From Azoarcus sp. (GTDB lineage Bacteria > Pseudomonadota > Gammaproteobacteria > Burkholderiales > Rhodocyclaceae): a DNA stretch of 64,000 nucleotides. The stretch spans positions 62,001 through 126,000 of the forward strand of contig JAUVVG010000004.1 of assembly GCA_030604735.1 (NCBI GenBank), read 5' to 3'. The translations under genes and the position numbers were made by a program. Of this stretch, positions 50,385 to 59,135 are shown in pieces (position 1 is the first letter of the stretch; each line of letters begins with the position of its first letter). The notes under the pieces were generated by a model. It saw nothing but the letters and a program-made list of their open reading frames with translations. It did no database searches and had not been told where the DNA came from.

Positions 50385-51082
50385 AGGTGCGACAGTTTCT
50401 GTTCGTAGCGCTGCTGCTCGGATCTGCTTCGAGTCTGGCCCGCGCCGAAGAACGCGTCGGGATCTGCTTCAATTACGGTTGTGCCGCTGACCAGAGTGTT
50501 CTGATCCGGGAGAACGAACTGCTGCGGGTAGAGGCCCTGTTCGGCCAGGTTTCGGACCCGGTCTCCGAGCGGGAGGTGATCGCGCATGCAGTCGCCAAGT
50601 TGTATCGCTATGCTGGCGGTCAGACGCCGGTGTTTGCGGACAGGGCCGGCAACCTGCTGGATGCGGGTGTCGAGGGACGCATGGATTGCATCGATCACTC
50701 GACCACGACGACCCGGTTTCTGAGAATCGTCGAGCGCAAGGGCTGGCTTCGCCACCATAGGGTGGCCGACCCGGCGCGTCGGACGCGTTTCCTGTTCCAG
50801 CACCTGTCCGCTGTCATCGAGGAAGTCGAAGGCGGGATGCGTCACAAGGCCGCGGGCAGCGATGGCCGGAGCGTTCCGGATCATGTGCCGGTGCTGCTCG
50901 CCTTGTGCGATTGCCCGGATGTGATCGGCGACCTGCCGGCGACGGACGTGGGCGCAGGGTCCACTGAAGGAAGTGATGGAAAACAGTTCGTGGTCGATAG
51001 CTGGTTCGTCGACCACGGTGAGCCGGCGGTGATCCTGCCGCTGGCCGAATGGTTGAAGGGTGGAGGGCCGAATGTCTATTGA
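50381..51082 (+). CDS. Secreted protein of unknown function with a possible Cys-His-Asp site
   Basis: 233 residues from ATG 50381. Signal peptide [23 protein letters not shown] do not recognise a named family. C103 in [12 protein letters not shown]141 in [12 protein letters not shown] and D206 in [11 protein letters not shown] occur in the order and setting of a transglutaminase-like or papain-fold site. That is inference from spacing only. Extra cysteines C29, C34, C176 and C178 could form disulfides or bind metal. It overlaps both neighbours (nudix by four, mnmA by 11 bases), so it is translated with them. Confidence 0.72.
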   Translation: MKVRQFLFVALLLGSASSLARAEERVGICFNYGCAADQSVLIRENELLRVEALFGQVSDPVSEREVIAHAVAKLYRYAGGQTPVFADRAGNLLDAGVEGRMDCIDHSTTTTRFLRIVERKGWLRHHRVADPARRTRFLFQHLSAVIEEVEGGMRHKAAGSDGRSVPDHVPVLLALCDCPDVIGDLPATDVGAGSTEGSDGKQFVVDSWFVDHGEPAVILPLAEWLKGGGPNVY

Positions 51083-52196
51083 CGGCAGCAATGCAGGAAT
51101 GAAGGTGGTGGTCGGCATGTCCGGCGGGGTGGATTCGTCGGTGACTGCGTGGTTGTTGAAGCAGCAGGGCTATCAGGTGACCGGCCTGTTCATGAAGAAC
51201 TGGGAAGACGATGACGACGCCGAGTACTGCTCGACCCGTCAGGATCTGGTCGATGTCGCGTCGGTCTGCGATGTGATCGGCATCGATCTGGAAGTGGTGA
51301 ATTTCTCGCAGGAGTACAAGGAAAGGGTGTTCGCCGAATTCCTCTCCGAGTACCAGGCAGGTCGCACGCCCAATCCTGACATCCTGTGCAATTCCGAGAT
51401 CAAGTTCCGCTGCTTTCTCGATCACGCGATGGCGCTGGGTGCCGACCGGATCGCCACCGGTCACTATGCCCGGGTGCGAGAGTGGCGAAACGATGGGCGC
51501 ACCGAGTTCCAGCTGCTCAAGGCCGAGGACGGGACCAAGGATCAGAGCTATTTTCTGTATCGACTCGATCAGGCCCAACTCGCCAGGACCCTGTTTCCCT
51601 TGGGCGACCTGTACAAGCGTGAGGTCCGCCGGATCGCCGCCGACGCCGGGCTCCATGTCGCGGACAAAAAGGACTCGACCGGGATCTGCTTCATCGGCGA
51701 GCGCCCGTTCCGCGAGTTCCTGATGCGCTATCTGCCGGTGACCCCCGGCGAGATCCGCTGCCTGGACGACGGACGCATGCTGGGCGAGCACCAGGGCCTG
51801 ATGTATCACACGATCGGTCAGCGCAAGGGCTTGCACATCGGTGGCATCAAGGGGCAGCAGGATGAGGCCGGCGAGCACGAGGCCTGGTATGTCGCCGGCA
51901 AGGAGGTCGGGTCGAACGTGTTGCTGGTGGTGCAGGGGCATGACCACCCCGCGCTGCTGAAGGACAGGCTGGTCGCGACCCAGTTGAACTGGATCGCCGG
52001 CCGGGACCCTCATACCCACTGGGTCTATACCGCCAAACCGCGCTATCGTAGTCCCGACATGCCGTGCGAAATCGATGCGCTAGCCCCGCACCGTGCCGAG
52101 ATCGTATTCGCCCAGCCGCAATGGGCGCTGACTCCGGGGCAGAGCGTCGTGGTCTACGAATCCAATGTCTGTCTGGGCGGAGGGGTGATCACCTGA
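51072..52196 (+). CDS. mnmA: MnmA, tRNA-specific 2-thiouridylase
   Basis: 374 residues from ATG 51072, which has GGAGGG just upstream. PP-loop [10 protein letters not shown] and the two catalytic cysteines C106 (DILCNSEIK) and C206 (STGICFIGE) are present. It thiolates U34 in Lys, Glu and Gln tRNAs, with sulfur relayed through the Tus system. It overlaps the orphan's 3' end by 11 bases. [16 protein letters not shown] and the C-terminal beta-barrel are complete. Confidence 0.97.
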   Translation: MSIDGSNAGMKVVVGMSGGVDSSVTAWLLKQQGYQVTGLFMKNWEDDDDAEYCSTRQDLVDVASVCDVIGIDLEVVNFSQEYKERVFAEFLSEYQAGRTPNPDILCNSEIKFRCFLDHAMALGADRIATGHYARVREWRNDGRTEFQLLKAEDGTKDQSYFLYRLDQAQLARTLFPLGDLYKREVRRIAADAGLHVADKKDSTGICFIGERPFREFLMRYLPVTPGEIRCLDDGRMLGEHQGLMYHTIGQRKGLHIGGIKGQQDEAGEHEAWYVAGKEVGSNVLLVVQGHDHPALLKDRLVATQLNWIAGRDPHTHWVYTAKPRYRSPDMPCEIDALAPHRAEIVFAQPQWALTPGQSVVVYESNVCLGGGVIT

Positions 52197-52290
52197 TCGG
52201 GTGGTGCGAACGGGCGGTGCGCCTGGCAGCTTAGATGCGCCATGCGCCGTCTGCCTGTGTGATGTAGCCGTATACGCTTTCGGACGTGGC

Positions 52291-53217
52291 TCAGGCCGAC
52301 GAGGGCGTGCCTATGCGTTCCGCGCAGCGTTCGGCATAGCGTTCGCAGCGTTCGATGTATTCACGTGTGCTTTTAGGCATCGTCACCCGCGCGCGGGTGA
52401 CGTAGCTGATCAATTGCTTGCCCTGATGGATGAGTTGGCTGCCGTCGGTGGCCAACTGGATCACTTCCGGCGTCGGGGCCGCCGTCAATTGCGGGACGAG
52501 GGCGCCCAGACGCTCCGATGCGACCGCGAAATCGGTCCAGATATCGAAGATTTTGGGGTCGGTCCGCAAGGTCTCGCACTTGATCTTGGCCGATTCGGCC
52601 ACCTTCTTGACATGGTGCTCGATGCCCGGAAAGAGGGGGTTGTTCGAGAAGGTTGCGATCATGACCGCCGCGATCCGGTCGATGTCGCGCAGGGTCTGGG
52701 CGATCTTGATGTAGCGGCTTTCGTAGAACGATTCTATCGGAATCGAAAATGCCCGAAACGGCTCGCCCCATAGCTCGTCTATCCCCTCGTCGCCGCTGAT
52801 GTGCTTGACCAGTTTGCCGAGGTTGAGCGATTCCTGCAGGCACTGACCGCATTCACGCATCAGGGCGCTGTCCTGCTGCACGTCCACGCCCTGCTCCTGC
52901 AGATCGACCAGCTTGGTGAAGATGTCGGTCGCGCGGTTGAAAAGAGCGCCGGCGAGCATCGCACCCTTGACCCGGCGCCGTTCGGGGTCGGTTTCTTCCT
53001 CAAAGGCCAGGCGGGCCTCGTTCAGCCGTTTGCCGGGAATGTTGATGCCGTGTTCGACGTGGTTGAACAAGCGCCGGGTCAGCGCCTCTATCAAACGCCG
53101 CTTTGCCCGCAACGAGTCCACAGGCGCTTCGTAAGCCTTGATCCAGTAGCCGTCGTAATGCACGCGCTTGACGCCGTCTATCGTGCGCTTGGTGCCGTTG
53201 GCAATGGGCTTCTTCAT
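52291..53217 (-). CDS. Conserved all-helical protein of unknown function
   Basis: 308 residues. No signal peptide or membrane helix. The chain is helical and charged throughout, with HYDGYWIKAYEAPVDSLRAKRRLIEALTRRLFNHVEHG near the start and RECGQCLQESLNLGKLVKHI in the middle. A basic C-terminal part (MPKSTREYIERCERYAERCAERIG) ends it. It does not match a family that I recognise. It stands alone between mnmA (convergent) and DUF2062 (same strand, separated by a terminator). RBS not obvious. Probably a real gene: codon use and length fit neighbours. Confidence 0.68.
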   Translation of the reverse strand: MKKPIANGTKRTIDGVKRVHYDGYWIKAYEAPVDSLRAKRRLIEALTRRLFNHVEHGINIPGKRLNEARLAFEEETDPERRRVKGAMLAGALFNRATDIFTKLVDLQEQGVDVQQDSALMRECGQCLQESLNLGKLVKHISGDEGIDELWGEPFRAFSIPIESFYESRYIKIAQTLRDIDRIAAVMIATFSNNPLFPGIEHHVKKVAESAKIKCETLRTDPKIFDIWTDFAVASERLGALVPQLTAAPTPEVIQLATDGSQLIHQGKQLISYVTRARVTMPKSTREYIERCERYAERCAERIGTPSSA

Positions 53218-53311
53218 GGGTGCTCGATTCGATTCCCGCCCGGGCTGAGAGGGTGGGAAGGAGTTATCCTGCTGTTCGAAGGGGGATCAGCATACGCCTG
53301 TTGGCCAAGGC

Positions 53312-53338
53312 AAAAAAGCCCCTTGTGTCGCAGGGGGC
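53312..53338 (-). terminator. Rho-independent terminator of the DUF2062 gene
   Basis: On the minus strand GCCCC-loop-GGGGC is followed by six T. It begins 35 bases past the DUF2062 stop. Confidence 0.85.
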
Positions 53339-53372
53339 TGAGAGCGGGCCGTTTCGAATCGGGCTGCAGACT

Positions 53373-53936
53373 TCAGGAAAGGTCGGAGGTGCGACTGACC
53401 GGAAGGCGGGTATTACGCTCGATGCGTTGTCGCCTGCGCTTCAGGACAACCTTGATCCGCCAGATCAGCAATATGCTGACGTAACCGATGACGGCCGCCG
53501 TCACCGCCATGATCAGCATGCCGAGGACCAGCGGACGGCCGATGCCGGTCAGCCAGTGGATCGCATCGATCAGCCATTGCAGTGTGCTGGTGGCGTGGTC
53601 CTCGGCGACCACGGCGCCGCTGGCGACGGCCGGCGGAAGGATGCTGCTGCCCAGCCGGTAGGCGAAGATGTAGATCGGTCCGTAGGTGAACGGGTTGCTG
53701 ACCAGCGTCGCGATCGCTGCGATCCAGAGATTGCCTCGCAATATGAGCGCTGCGACCGCAGCCGCCGGGATCTGGGCGATCGGTACCATCAGTCCGAAGA
53801 ATGCGCCGATCGCGACGCCCCGTGCGACCGAATTGCGATTGATGTGCCAGAGCACCGGATCATGAATGCGCGGCCCCAACCATCTCAGCAGACGGTTCTG
53901 CTTGATGCTTTCGCGGGTAGGGAGGAAGCGCTTCAT
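53373..53936 (-). CDS. DUF2062 membrane protein
   Basis: 187 residues. Three or four membrane helices: FGLMVPIAQIPAAAVAALIL, LWIAAIATLVSNPFTYGPIYIFAY and a C-terminal helix near VLGMLIMAVTAAVIGYVSILLIW. The motif NPFTYGPIY marks DUF2062. Some family members sit next to glycosyltransferases; no such gene is near. A TATAAT (53968-53963, minus strand) lies about 27 bases upstream. Function unknown. Confidence 0.87.
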   Translation of the reverse strand: MKRFLPTRESIKQNRLLRWLGPRIHDPVLWHINRNSVARGVAIGAFFGLMVPIAQIPAAAVAALILRGNLWIAAIATLVSNPFTYGPIYIFAYRLGSSILPPAVASGAVVAEDHATSTLQWLIDAIHWLTGIGRPLVLGMLIMAVTAAVIGYVSILLIWRIKVVLKRRRQRIERNTRLPVSRTSDLS

Positions 53937-53962
53937 CGATCGAGGTCCTTGGTCAAGTCCTC

Positions 53963-53968
53963 ATTATA
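53963..53968 (-). promoter_or_regulatory. -10 element of the DUF2062 gene
   Basis: TATAAT on the minus strand, 27 bases before the ATG. No good -35 at 16-18 bases. Confidence 0.4.
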
Positions 53969-53980
53969 TATTGGGCGTCA

Positions 53981-54056
53981 GGATAAGGTGCCGTCGTAGC
54001 GTGGCGGGTGTGACTTTCTTTTGACCCGGCGGTCGGGATAAAGTGCCGCGCGGCAC
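53981..54056. repeat. Near-identical direct repeat and palindrome in the sixA/DUF2062 gap
   Basis: GGATAAGGTGCCG (53981-53993) and GGATAAAGTGCCG (54036-54048) differ at one position. The second continues into the perfect palindrome GTGCCGCGCGGCAC (54043-54056). The cluster precedes the DUF2062 promoter. Confidence 0.4.
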
Positions 54057-54075
54057 GGCGGCCGGACCGACCCGC

Positions 54076-54528
54076 TCAGACCAGGTCATGCGGAATCGCG
54101 GCGCGCAGCACGGTCTGGGTTTCACCATTTCGGACCCGGTTGGTGAACCACCACAGCGCGCCTTTTTTCACCGTCCAGTCCGCCTCCGATCCGGACAGCA
54201 GCAATGCGGCGAGTCGCCCCAGCGTCGGTTGGTGACCGACGACCAGACAGGCGCTGCTGGAGTCGGGCCAGCCGGTCGCGGCCAGGATGTCGGCGACACT
54301 GCCCTCCGGCCCCAGCGCGCTGACGATCTCGAAGTCCTCCGTGAAAGCGTTCGCAGTCTGGCGGGTCCGGACTGTCGGGCTGACCAGCACCTTGAGCCGC
54401 TTGGGCTTGTTCTTGTGCAGCCATGCCGCCATCTTGTCCGCCTGCTTGTGTCCACGCAGGGTCAGCTCGCGTCCGTGGTCGGGGTTGCCCTCGACGGCTT
54501 CGGTGTGTCTCCAGAGCAGTAGGTCCAT
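54076..54528 (-). CDS. sixA: SixA-type phosphohistidine phosphatase
   Basis: 150 residues. The catalytic RHTEAV at the N-terminus lacks a helical insert, and the second histidine is in VVGHQPTLGRLAALL. SixA removes phosphate from phosphohistidines of phosphotransfer proteins. It is on the same strand as the CYTH-CHAD gene, 82 bases downstream; SixA and CHAD genes often neighbour each other. Confidence 0.92.
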   Translation of the reverse strand: MDLLLWRHTEAVEGNPDHGRELTLRGHKQADKMAAWLHKNKPKRLKVLVSPTVRTRQTANAFTEDFEIVSALGPEGSVADILAATGWPDSSSACLVVGHQPTLGRLAALLLSGSEADWTVKKGALWWFTNRVRNGETQTVLRAAIPHDLV

Positions 54529-54610
54529 CGTTCTCCATTCCTGTTGTACGAGCCTGCCAGTATCTTACGAGCCGATGACGGACATGTGACCGTCTCGCCC
54601 ACGTGAGGGG

Positions 54611-56128
54611 TCAGGCGCGGGCGCTACGGCCCCAGGGCGCCGGTCCATGCATGACCGGCTCGAGGTCCTGGATCGACTGGTGACACAGGCGGGCATAGCG
54701 CGGACCATGCCAGCCGCAGACAAAGGCCGCGGCGGCGCAAAGCTCCGGGTCGTCGCCGACCCGGGCCGACAAACGGGTGCGGGCCACATCGAGGTCGTTG
54801 ATGAAACCCAGCGCATTCTGCGCCTTGGTCAAGGACTTGATGAAGCGGGAGGTCGCCTTGCCCGGCATCAGCGGCGCGAAAAACTCCATGCCGTAGCGCA
54901 ATTGTTTCAGGGCGATTCTGAGCGCGTGGAGACGGGCCGGCACCAGATCCTGCGCCGCCTGGTAGCGTTTTCGGATCTTCTTGCGCAATCGTGTCATCTG
55001 TAATCTGACGAAAACGGTGAGGTCGGCCGCGCCGATCAGGTTGTTGGTGGGGAGCGCGTGCAAGGCGGCGATGAAGCCGATCAGCAGGCGGCCCTGGGCG
55101 GCCGGATCGAGTTTCTGCTTGGCTTCGCGCCGGGCGGCATCACGTTCCTCATGCACCATGGATTGCAGTCTTGCCAGCGCCGAGTCCTCGGCAGCAGTGG
55201 TGCCGGCGACCGGAGAAAGAATCTCCTCGTAGAGTACGTCGAGGTCGCGCGCGTCGCCGAAACTGTTCGCGTTGTCCTTGAGTCGCGCGCTCCAGTCTTC
55301 CACGAACTCGCTCGGCAGCGCGGGTGCGAACAACCGCAACAGCGAGCGCAGGCGCCGCTGTGACACGCGCAGCTGGTGAATGAACTCCGGATCGTCGCTG
55401 TCCGCGGCCCCGATCGCATTGGCTTGCCATTGGCGTATGCAGGCCGAGGCCAGCGACTGGAAAGCCTCGACTGGCGTCTGGTCGGGTCGGATATCGGATG
55501 GCGCAGCGCGGGCCGGGCGCAGCGCGTGCCCGGCATGCAGGCGGTAGCCACGCTCTGCTTTGCTGACGTCGTTCGGGATCAGCGGCAGATCGGCGGCGAG
55601 GCGGCAGGCGAGCAGCACCAAGTCGAGCGGCTTTCCCCGTTCCAGCTCGAGCTCGAGCTCGCATATTGGTTCGGTATGCTCGCCGCAGATGACCTCTCCC
55701 GTGTCGATCATCATCAGGATGCGCACGTTCTCATCCGGCGCATGGAGCCGGGTTTCGCGCCGGAAGCGGGTCGAGAACACCGGAACCAGCTCATCCTGAT
55801 AACGTGCCAGCAGCTTGCGCACCTTGGGCTGATCGACCGCCGAAAAGTCGAAGCTGCCGGTGAAGGCCTGCTCCCACTCCGGACGCTGGCTGAGGCCGCC
55901 GGTCGACTCGGCGGCACATTTGACCGTCTGCAGCCACTGTCGACCGTGCCGGCGGGTACGTACCGCGACCTTTCGCGACTTCAGCTCCAGATCAGCGGTG
56001 TCGTAGTAGGTGTTCTCCAGCGTCGCCGCATTCCCCTGCTTGGGGGCCGCCTGGATCAGGGGGTGGCGGCGCAGCGCGGGCAGTGCCTTGCGCGGCAGTG
56101 CGAGCTTGAGTTCGATCTCTTGGGTCAT
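54611..56128 (-). CDS. CYTH-CHAD two-domain protein (inorganic triphosphatase-like)
   Basis: 505 residues from ATG 56128 (MTQEIELKLALPRKAL). The N-terminal CYTH tunnel domain (about 1-200) contains the EIELKL motif and many Arg/Lys/Glu; E. coli YgiF of this layout hydrolyses triphosphate. The C-terminal CHAD domain (about 215-500) carries FIHQLRVSQRRLRSLLRLF and LRIALKQLRYGMEFF. CHAD domains bind polyphosphate. The ATG at 56146 is an alternative, but its GAGGA is adjacent to it. Polyphosphate metabolism is the likely role. Confidence 0.93.
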   Translation of the reverse strand: MTQEIELKLALPRKALPALRRHPLIQAAPKQGNAATLENTYYDTADLELKSRKVAVRTRRHGRQWLQTVKCAAESTGGLSQRPEWEQAFTGSFDFSAVDQPKVRKLLARYQDELVPVFSTRFRRETRLHAPDENVRILMMIDTGEVICGEHTEPICELELELERGKPLDLVLLACRLAADLPLIPNDVSKAERGYRLHAGHALRPARAAPSDIRPDQTPVEAFQSLASACIRQWQANAIGAADSDDPEFIHQLRVSQRRLRSLLRLFAPALPSEFVEDWSARLKDNANSFGDARDLDVLYEEILSPVAGTTAAEDSALARLQSMVHEERDAARREAKQKLDPAAQGRLLIGFIAALHALPTNNLIGAADLTVFVRLQMTRLRKKIRKRYQAAQDLVPARLHALRIALKQLRYGMEFFAPLMPGKATSRFIKSLTKAQNALGFINDLDVARTRLSARVGDDPELCAAAAFVCGWHGPRYARLCHQSIQDLEPVMHGPAPWGRSARA

Positions 56129-56238
56129 GAGGGGCGAACCATCCATTCCTCGGCGGGTTGGAAAACCCTGTCTGATGTGTGGGATAAACTCCTTACATCA
56201 TAGTCCCTGCGATGCGGGGCGTCTTGCGGGAAAATATT

Positions 56239-58989
56239 TCATTTCCCTCCTTTCTTGGTGCCCTCCTCTCGTACGCCAGACCCGCTGCGCATCCGATCTG
56301 TGCGCTGGTCCTCTCCGAATACCTGTGACCAGAGCTCGACCACCGGATCACGTGCCGCACCGATCTCGGTCGGCTCTACCCGCGAGGGCTGGTCCTTGAG
56401 GCGTTGCCTATGCTGCAGGCGGCGGAACAGTCGGTAGCTGTCGGCGCAGGCCGAAGCCAGATCGACTGGAATCAGTCCGAGTTCGCCGGCTATTCTGAGT
56501 AGCGCGATGTTGCCTAGATTGGCGGTCAGCTCGACATGCCGGTGGGCATGGCCTAGCACCAGGTACTGGATCAGGAACTCGACATCGATCAAGCCTCCGG
56601 CGTCGTGCTTGAGCTCGAAAAGCGGTCCCTTGCCGGCATGCGCGTCACGCATCTTGCGACGCATCGTCAGCACTTCCTCGCGCAACGTGTTCAGATCACG
56701 TGGCTGGCGCAGCACTTCGCAGCGAATCCGCTCGAACGCCTCGCCCAGCGATTTGTCGCCGGCGGCGAAGCGGGCCCGGCTCAGGGCCTGGTGCTCCCAG
56801 ACCCAGGCCGATTCGAGCTGGTATTTGCGGAAGGCCTCGAGCGAGGTCACCAGCAGACCGGCGTTGCCGTTCGGGCGCAGGCGCAGATCGGTCTCGAAGA
56901 GGATGCCGGCCGCGGTGCGGGTCGATAGCCAGGTGTTGATCCGCTGGGCGTAACGCGAATACACCTCGATCGCGTCGGGCGAGTCGTCGTCGAACAGGAA
57001 TACGATGTCCAGGTCGGAGGCGTAGCCGAGCTCCTTGCCGCCAAGCTTGCCGTAGGCGATCACCGCGAAGCAGGGGGTGTCCCGGTGCTGCTTGCGGATC
57101 TTGCGCCAGACCAGCGGCAGGGTGAGCTCCAGGATCAGGTCGGCCAAAGCGGACAAGTGATCGGCCAGTCTCTCGACGGTCAGCTTGCCCGAGATGTCCT
57201 GGGTCAGCAGCCGGAACACCTGGGCATGATGCTGCTCGCGCATCATGTCCATCTGCTGTTCCATGTCCGGTTCGATCGCATCGAGGGCCTGTCCCAACTC
57301 GCTCTGCAGGCTGGACCAGTCCGGCTCGGCCTCGAGATTGCGGTCGTCGAGCAGTTCATCGAGCAGGATGGGGTGGCGGGTCAGGTAATCGGCGGCCCAG
57401 CTCGATGCGCTCATCAGGTCCGCGACCCGCTTCAGCGCTTGCGGGTACTGCTGCAACAGCGCGAGATAGGCCCCGCGGCGGGTGATCGTCTCGAGCAGGT
57501 TCAGGCAGCGCGACAAGGTGTCGTCGGGCAAGGGTGTGTCCGCAGCCACCTCGACGATGCGCGGCACCAGGGCATCGAGACGACTGCTGATGTGGGCCGG
57601 CAACTGCTGGTATCGCGGACTCTCATGCATCGCGGCCAGCCAGCGCGCGGCCGCCTTGGGGGTGCGATAGCCGAGTTGGGTCAGGATAGGCTCGATCCGG
57701 TCGGCATGTTCGGCCGAGGTCCACACCAGATCGAGGTCGTGGTCCTTGTCGCTGGGATCGCTGAAGACGTCGTCGAAATGATGGCTGACCGCCTTGCGAT
57801 GGCTGGCCAGCACCTGGTTGAGGGCGTCGAAGTCATCGAAGCCGGCCGCGCGGGCGATCGTCGTCCGGTCGGCTTGGTCTGCCGGCAGGTCATGGGTCTG
57901 GGCATCGTCGAGGTACTGCAGGCGGTGTTCCAGTCGACGCAGGAAGACATAGGCCTCGGTCAGCTCGGTCACGGCAGACCGTGTGAGAATGCCACGCTCG
58001 GCCAACTCGCCGAGGACCTTGAGTGTTGGCCGAATCTGCAGTTCCTTGTCACGGCCGCCGCGAATCAGCTGGAAGACCTGTGCGATGAATTCGATTTCTC
58101 GAATGCCGCCCGGGCCGAGCTTGACGTTGTTCGCGCGCTCGCGGCGGGCGACCTCGCGACGGATTTGGCTGTGAAGGTCGCGCATCGCGTTGATCGCGCC
58201 GAAGTCGAGATACTTGCGGAACACGAACGGGCGGGCGATGCTCTCGAGTTCGCGATAGCGCTCGCCGCCGAGCACCCGCGCCTTGATCCAGGCGTAACGC
58301 TCCCATTCCCGACCCTGGGTGATGAAATAATTCTCGAGCATGTCGAAGGAGCACACCAGCGGACCGGAGTCTCCATTCGGACGCAGCCGCATGTCTACCC
58401 GGAACACCTGGCCGTGCTCGGTGACCTCGGACAAGACCTTGATGATCTTCTTGCCCAGACGTTCGAAGAACTCGAAATTGCTGATGACCTTCTGGCCGCC
58501 GGTGTCGCCGTCTTCCGGATAGACGAAGATCAGGTCGATATCAGAGGACACGTTGAGTTCGCGTCCGCCGAGCTTGCCCATGCCGATGATCAGCAACTCC
58601 TGCACCCATCCCGCGGCAGACAGCGGCTCCCCATAGCGGCTGACCAGCGATGCGCGCAACATATCGTGTGCATTTCGGATGGCGACCTCTGCCAGGGTGG
58701 TCATCGTCTCGGTGACCTCCGTCAGATCGGCGCGATCGTTCAGGTCGCGGATGACGAGGTGGCACAGCACCCAGGTACGCAGTTCCCGCAGCGCCGACCC
58801 CAGCCGGTCCGCATCGAGTCCGCGCTCGGCCAGAAAGGCCTGCATGGCCTCGGCATCGATGGCCGCATCGATGGACTGTGTCAGCGCGCCGGCCAGCCAG
58901 GTCCGGCTTTGCAGCATGCGTGAGAGAAAACGCGACAATTCTGCGGCACGGCGGATGGGGGCGGGCAGGGAGGCGTCGTCTAAGGTCAT
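56239..58989 (-). CDS. glnE: GlnE, glutamine synthetase adenylyltransferase/adenylyl-removase
   Basis: 916 residues from ATG 58989 (MTLDDASLPAPIRRAAEL). Two nucleotidyltransferase domains are visible: GMGKLGGRELNVSSDIDLIFVY (about 137-157) for deadenylation and YGKLGGKELGYASDLDIVFLF in the second half for adenylylation. It controls glutamine synthetase in response to PII. The upstream ORF part to 59217 is not conserved. It is divergent from yhdP with a 146-base gap. Confidence 0.96.
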   Translation of the reverse strand: MTLDDASLPAPIRRAAELSRFLSRMLQSRTWLAGALTQSIDAAIDAEAMQAFLAERGLDADRLGSALRELRTWVLCHLVIRDLNDRADLTEVTETMTTLAEVAIRNAHDMLRASLVSRYGEPLSAAGWVQELLIIGMGKLGGRELNVSSDIDLIFVYPEDGDTGGQKVISNFEFFERLGKKIIKVLSEVTEHGQVFRVDMRLRPNGDSGPLVCSFDMLENYFITQGREWERYAWIKARVLGGERYRELESIARPFVFRKYLDFGAINAMRDLHSQIRREVARRERANNVKLGPGGIREIEFIAQVFQLIRGGRDKELQIRPTLKVLGELAERGILTRSAVTELTEAYVFLRRLEHRLQYLDDAQTHDLPADQADRTTIARAAGFDDFDALNQVLASHRKAVSHHFDDVFSDPSDKDHDLDLVWTSAEHADRIEPILTQLGYRTPKAAARWLAAMHESPRYQQLPAHISSRLDALVPRIVEVAADTPLPDDTLSRCLNLLETITRRGAYLALLQQYPQALKRVADLMSASSWAADYLTRHPILLDELLDDRNLEAEPDWSSLQSELGQALDAIEPDMEQQMDMMREQHHAQVFRLLTQDISGKLTVERLADHLSALADLILELTLPLVWRKIRKQHRDTPCFAVIAYGKLGGKELGYASDLDIVFLFDDDSPDAIEVYSRYAQRINTWLSTRTAAGILFETDLRLRPNGNAGLLVTSLEAFRKYQLESAWVWEHQALSRARFAAGDKSLGEAFERIRCEVLRQPRDLNTLREEVLTMRRKMRDAHAGKGPLFELKHDAGGLIDVEFLIQYLVLGHAHRHVELTANLGNIALLRIAGELGLIPVDLASACADSYRLFRRLQHRQRLKDQPSRVEPTEIGAARDPVVELWSQVFGEDQRTDRMRSGSGVREEGTKKGGK

Positions 58990-59013
58990 GGAGTCCGGTT
59001 TCCGGTTCGTTGC

Positions 59014-59019
59014 TAGAAT
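59014..59019 (+). promoter_or_regulatory. Candidate -10 element (TAGAAT) of yhdP
   Basis: GCTAGAATG in the divergent glnE/yhdP gap, 117 bases before the yhdP ATG. Confidence 0.35.
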
Positions 59020-59135
59020 GTGTGACCGCCTGCCGAGCGCAAGGCGACGGACCTTTGCTTCTGATGGTTGTCGAACGATTGTAGCCAACCCGGGCCGCCT
59101 GTTTGCGTCCGGAAGCAGGTTTTCCGATATAGAAC

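Noticed and set aside
53228-53238. tRNA T-loop-like TTCGATTCCCG
   Set aside because: No acceptor stem, anticodon arm or CCA around it.
57085-58923. 612-residue plus-strand ORF
   Set aside because: Antisense shadow of glnE in high-GC DNA.
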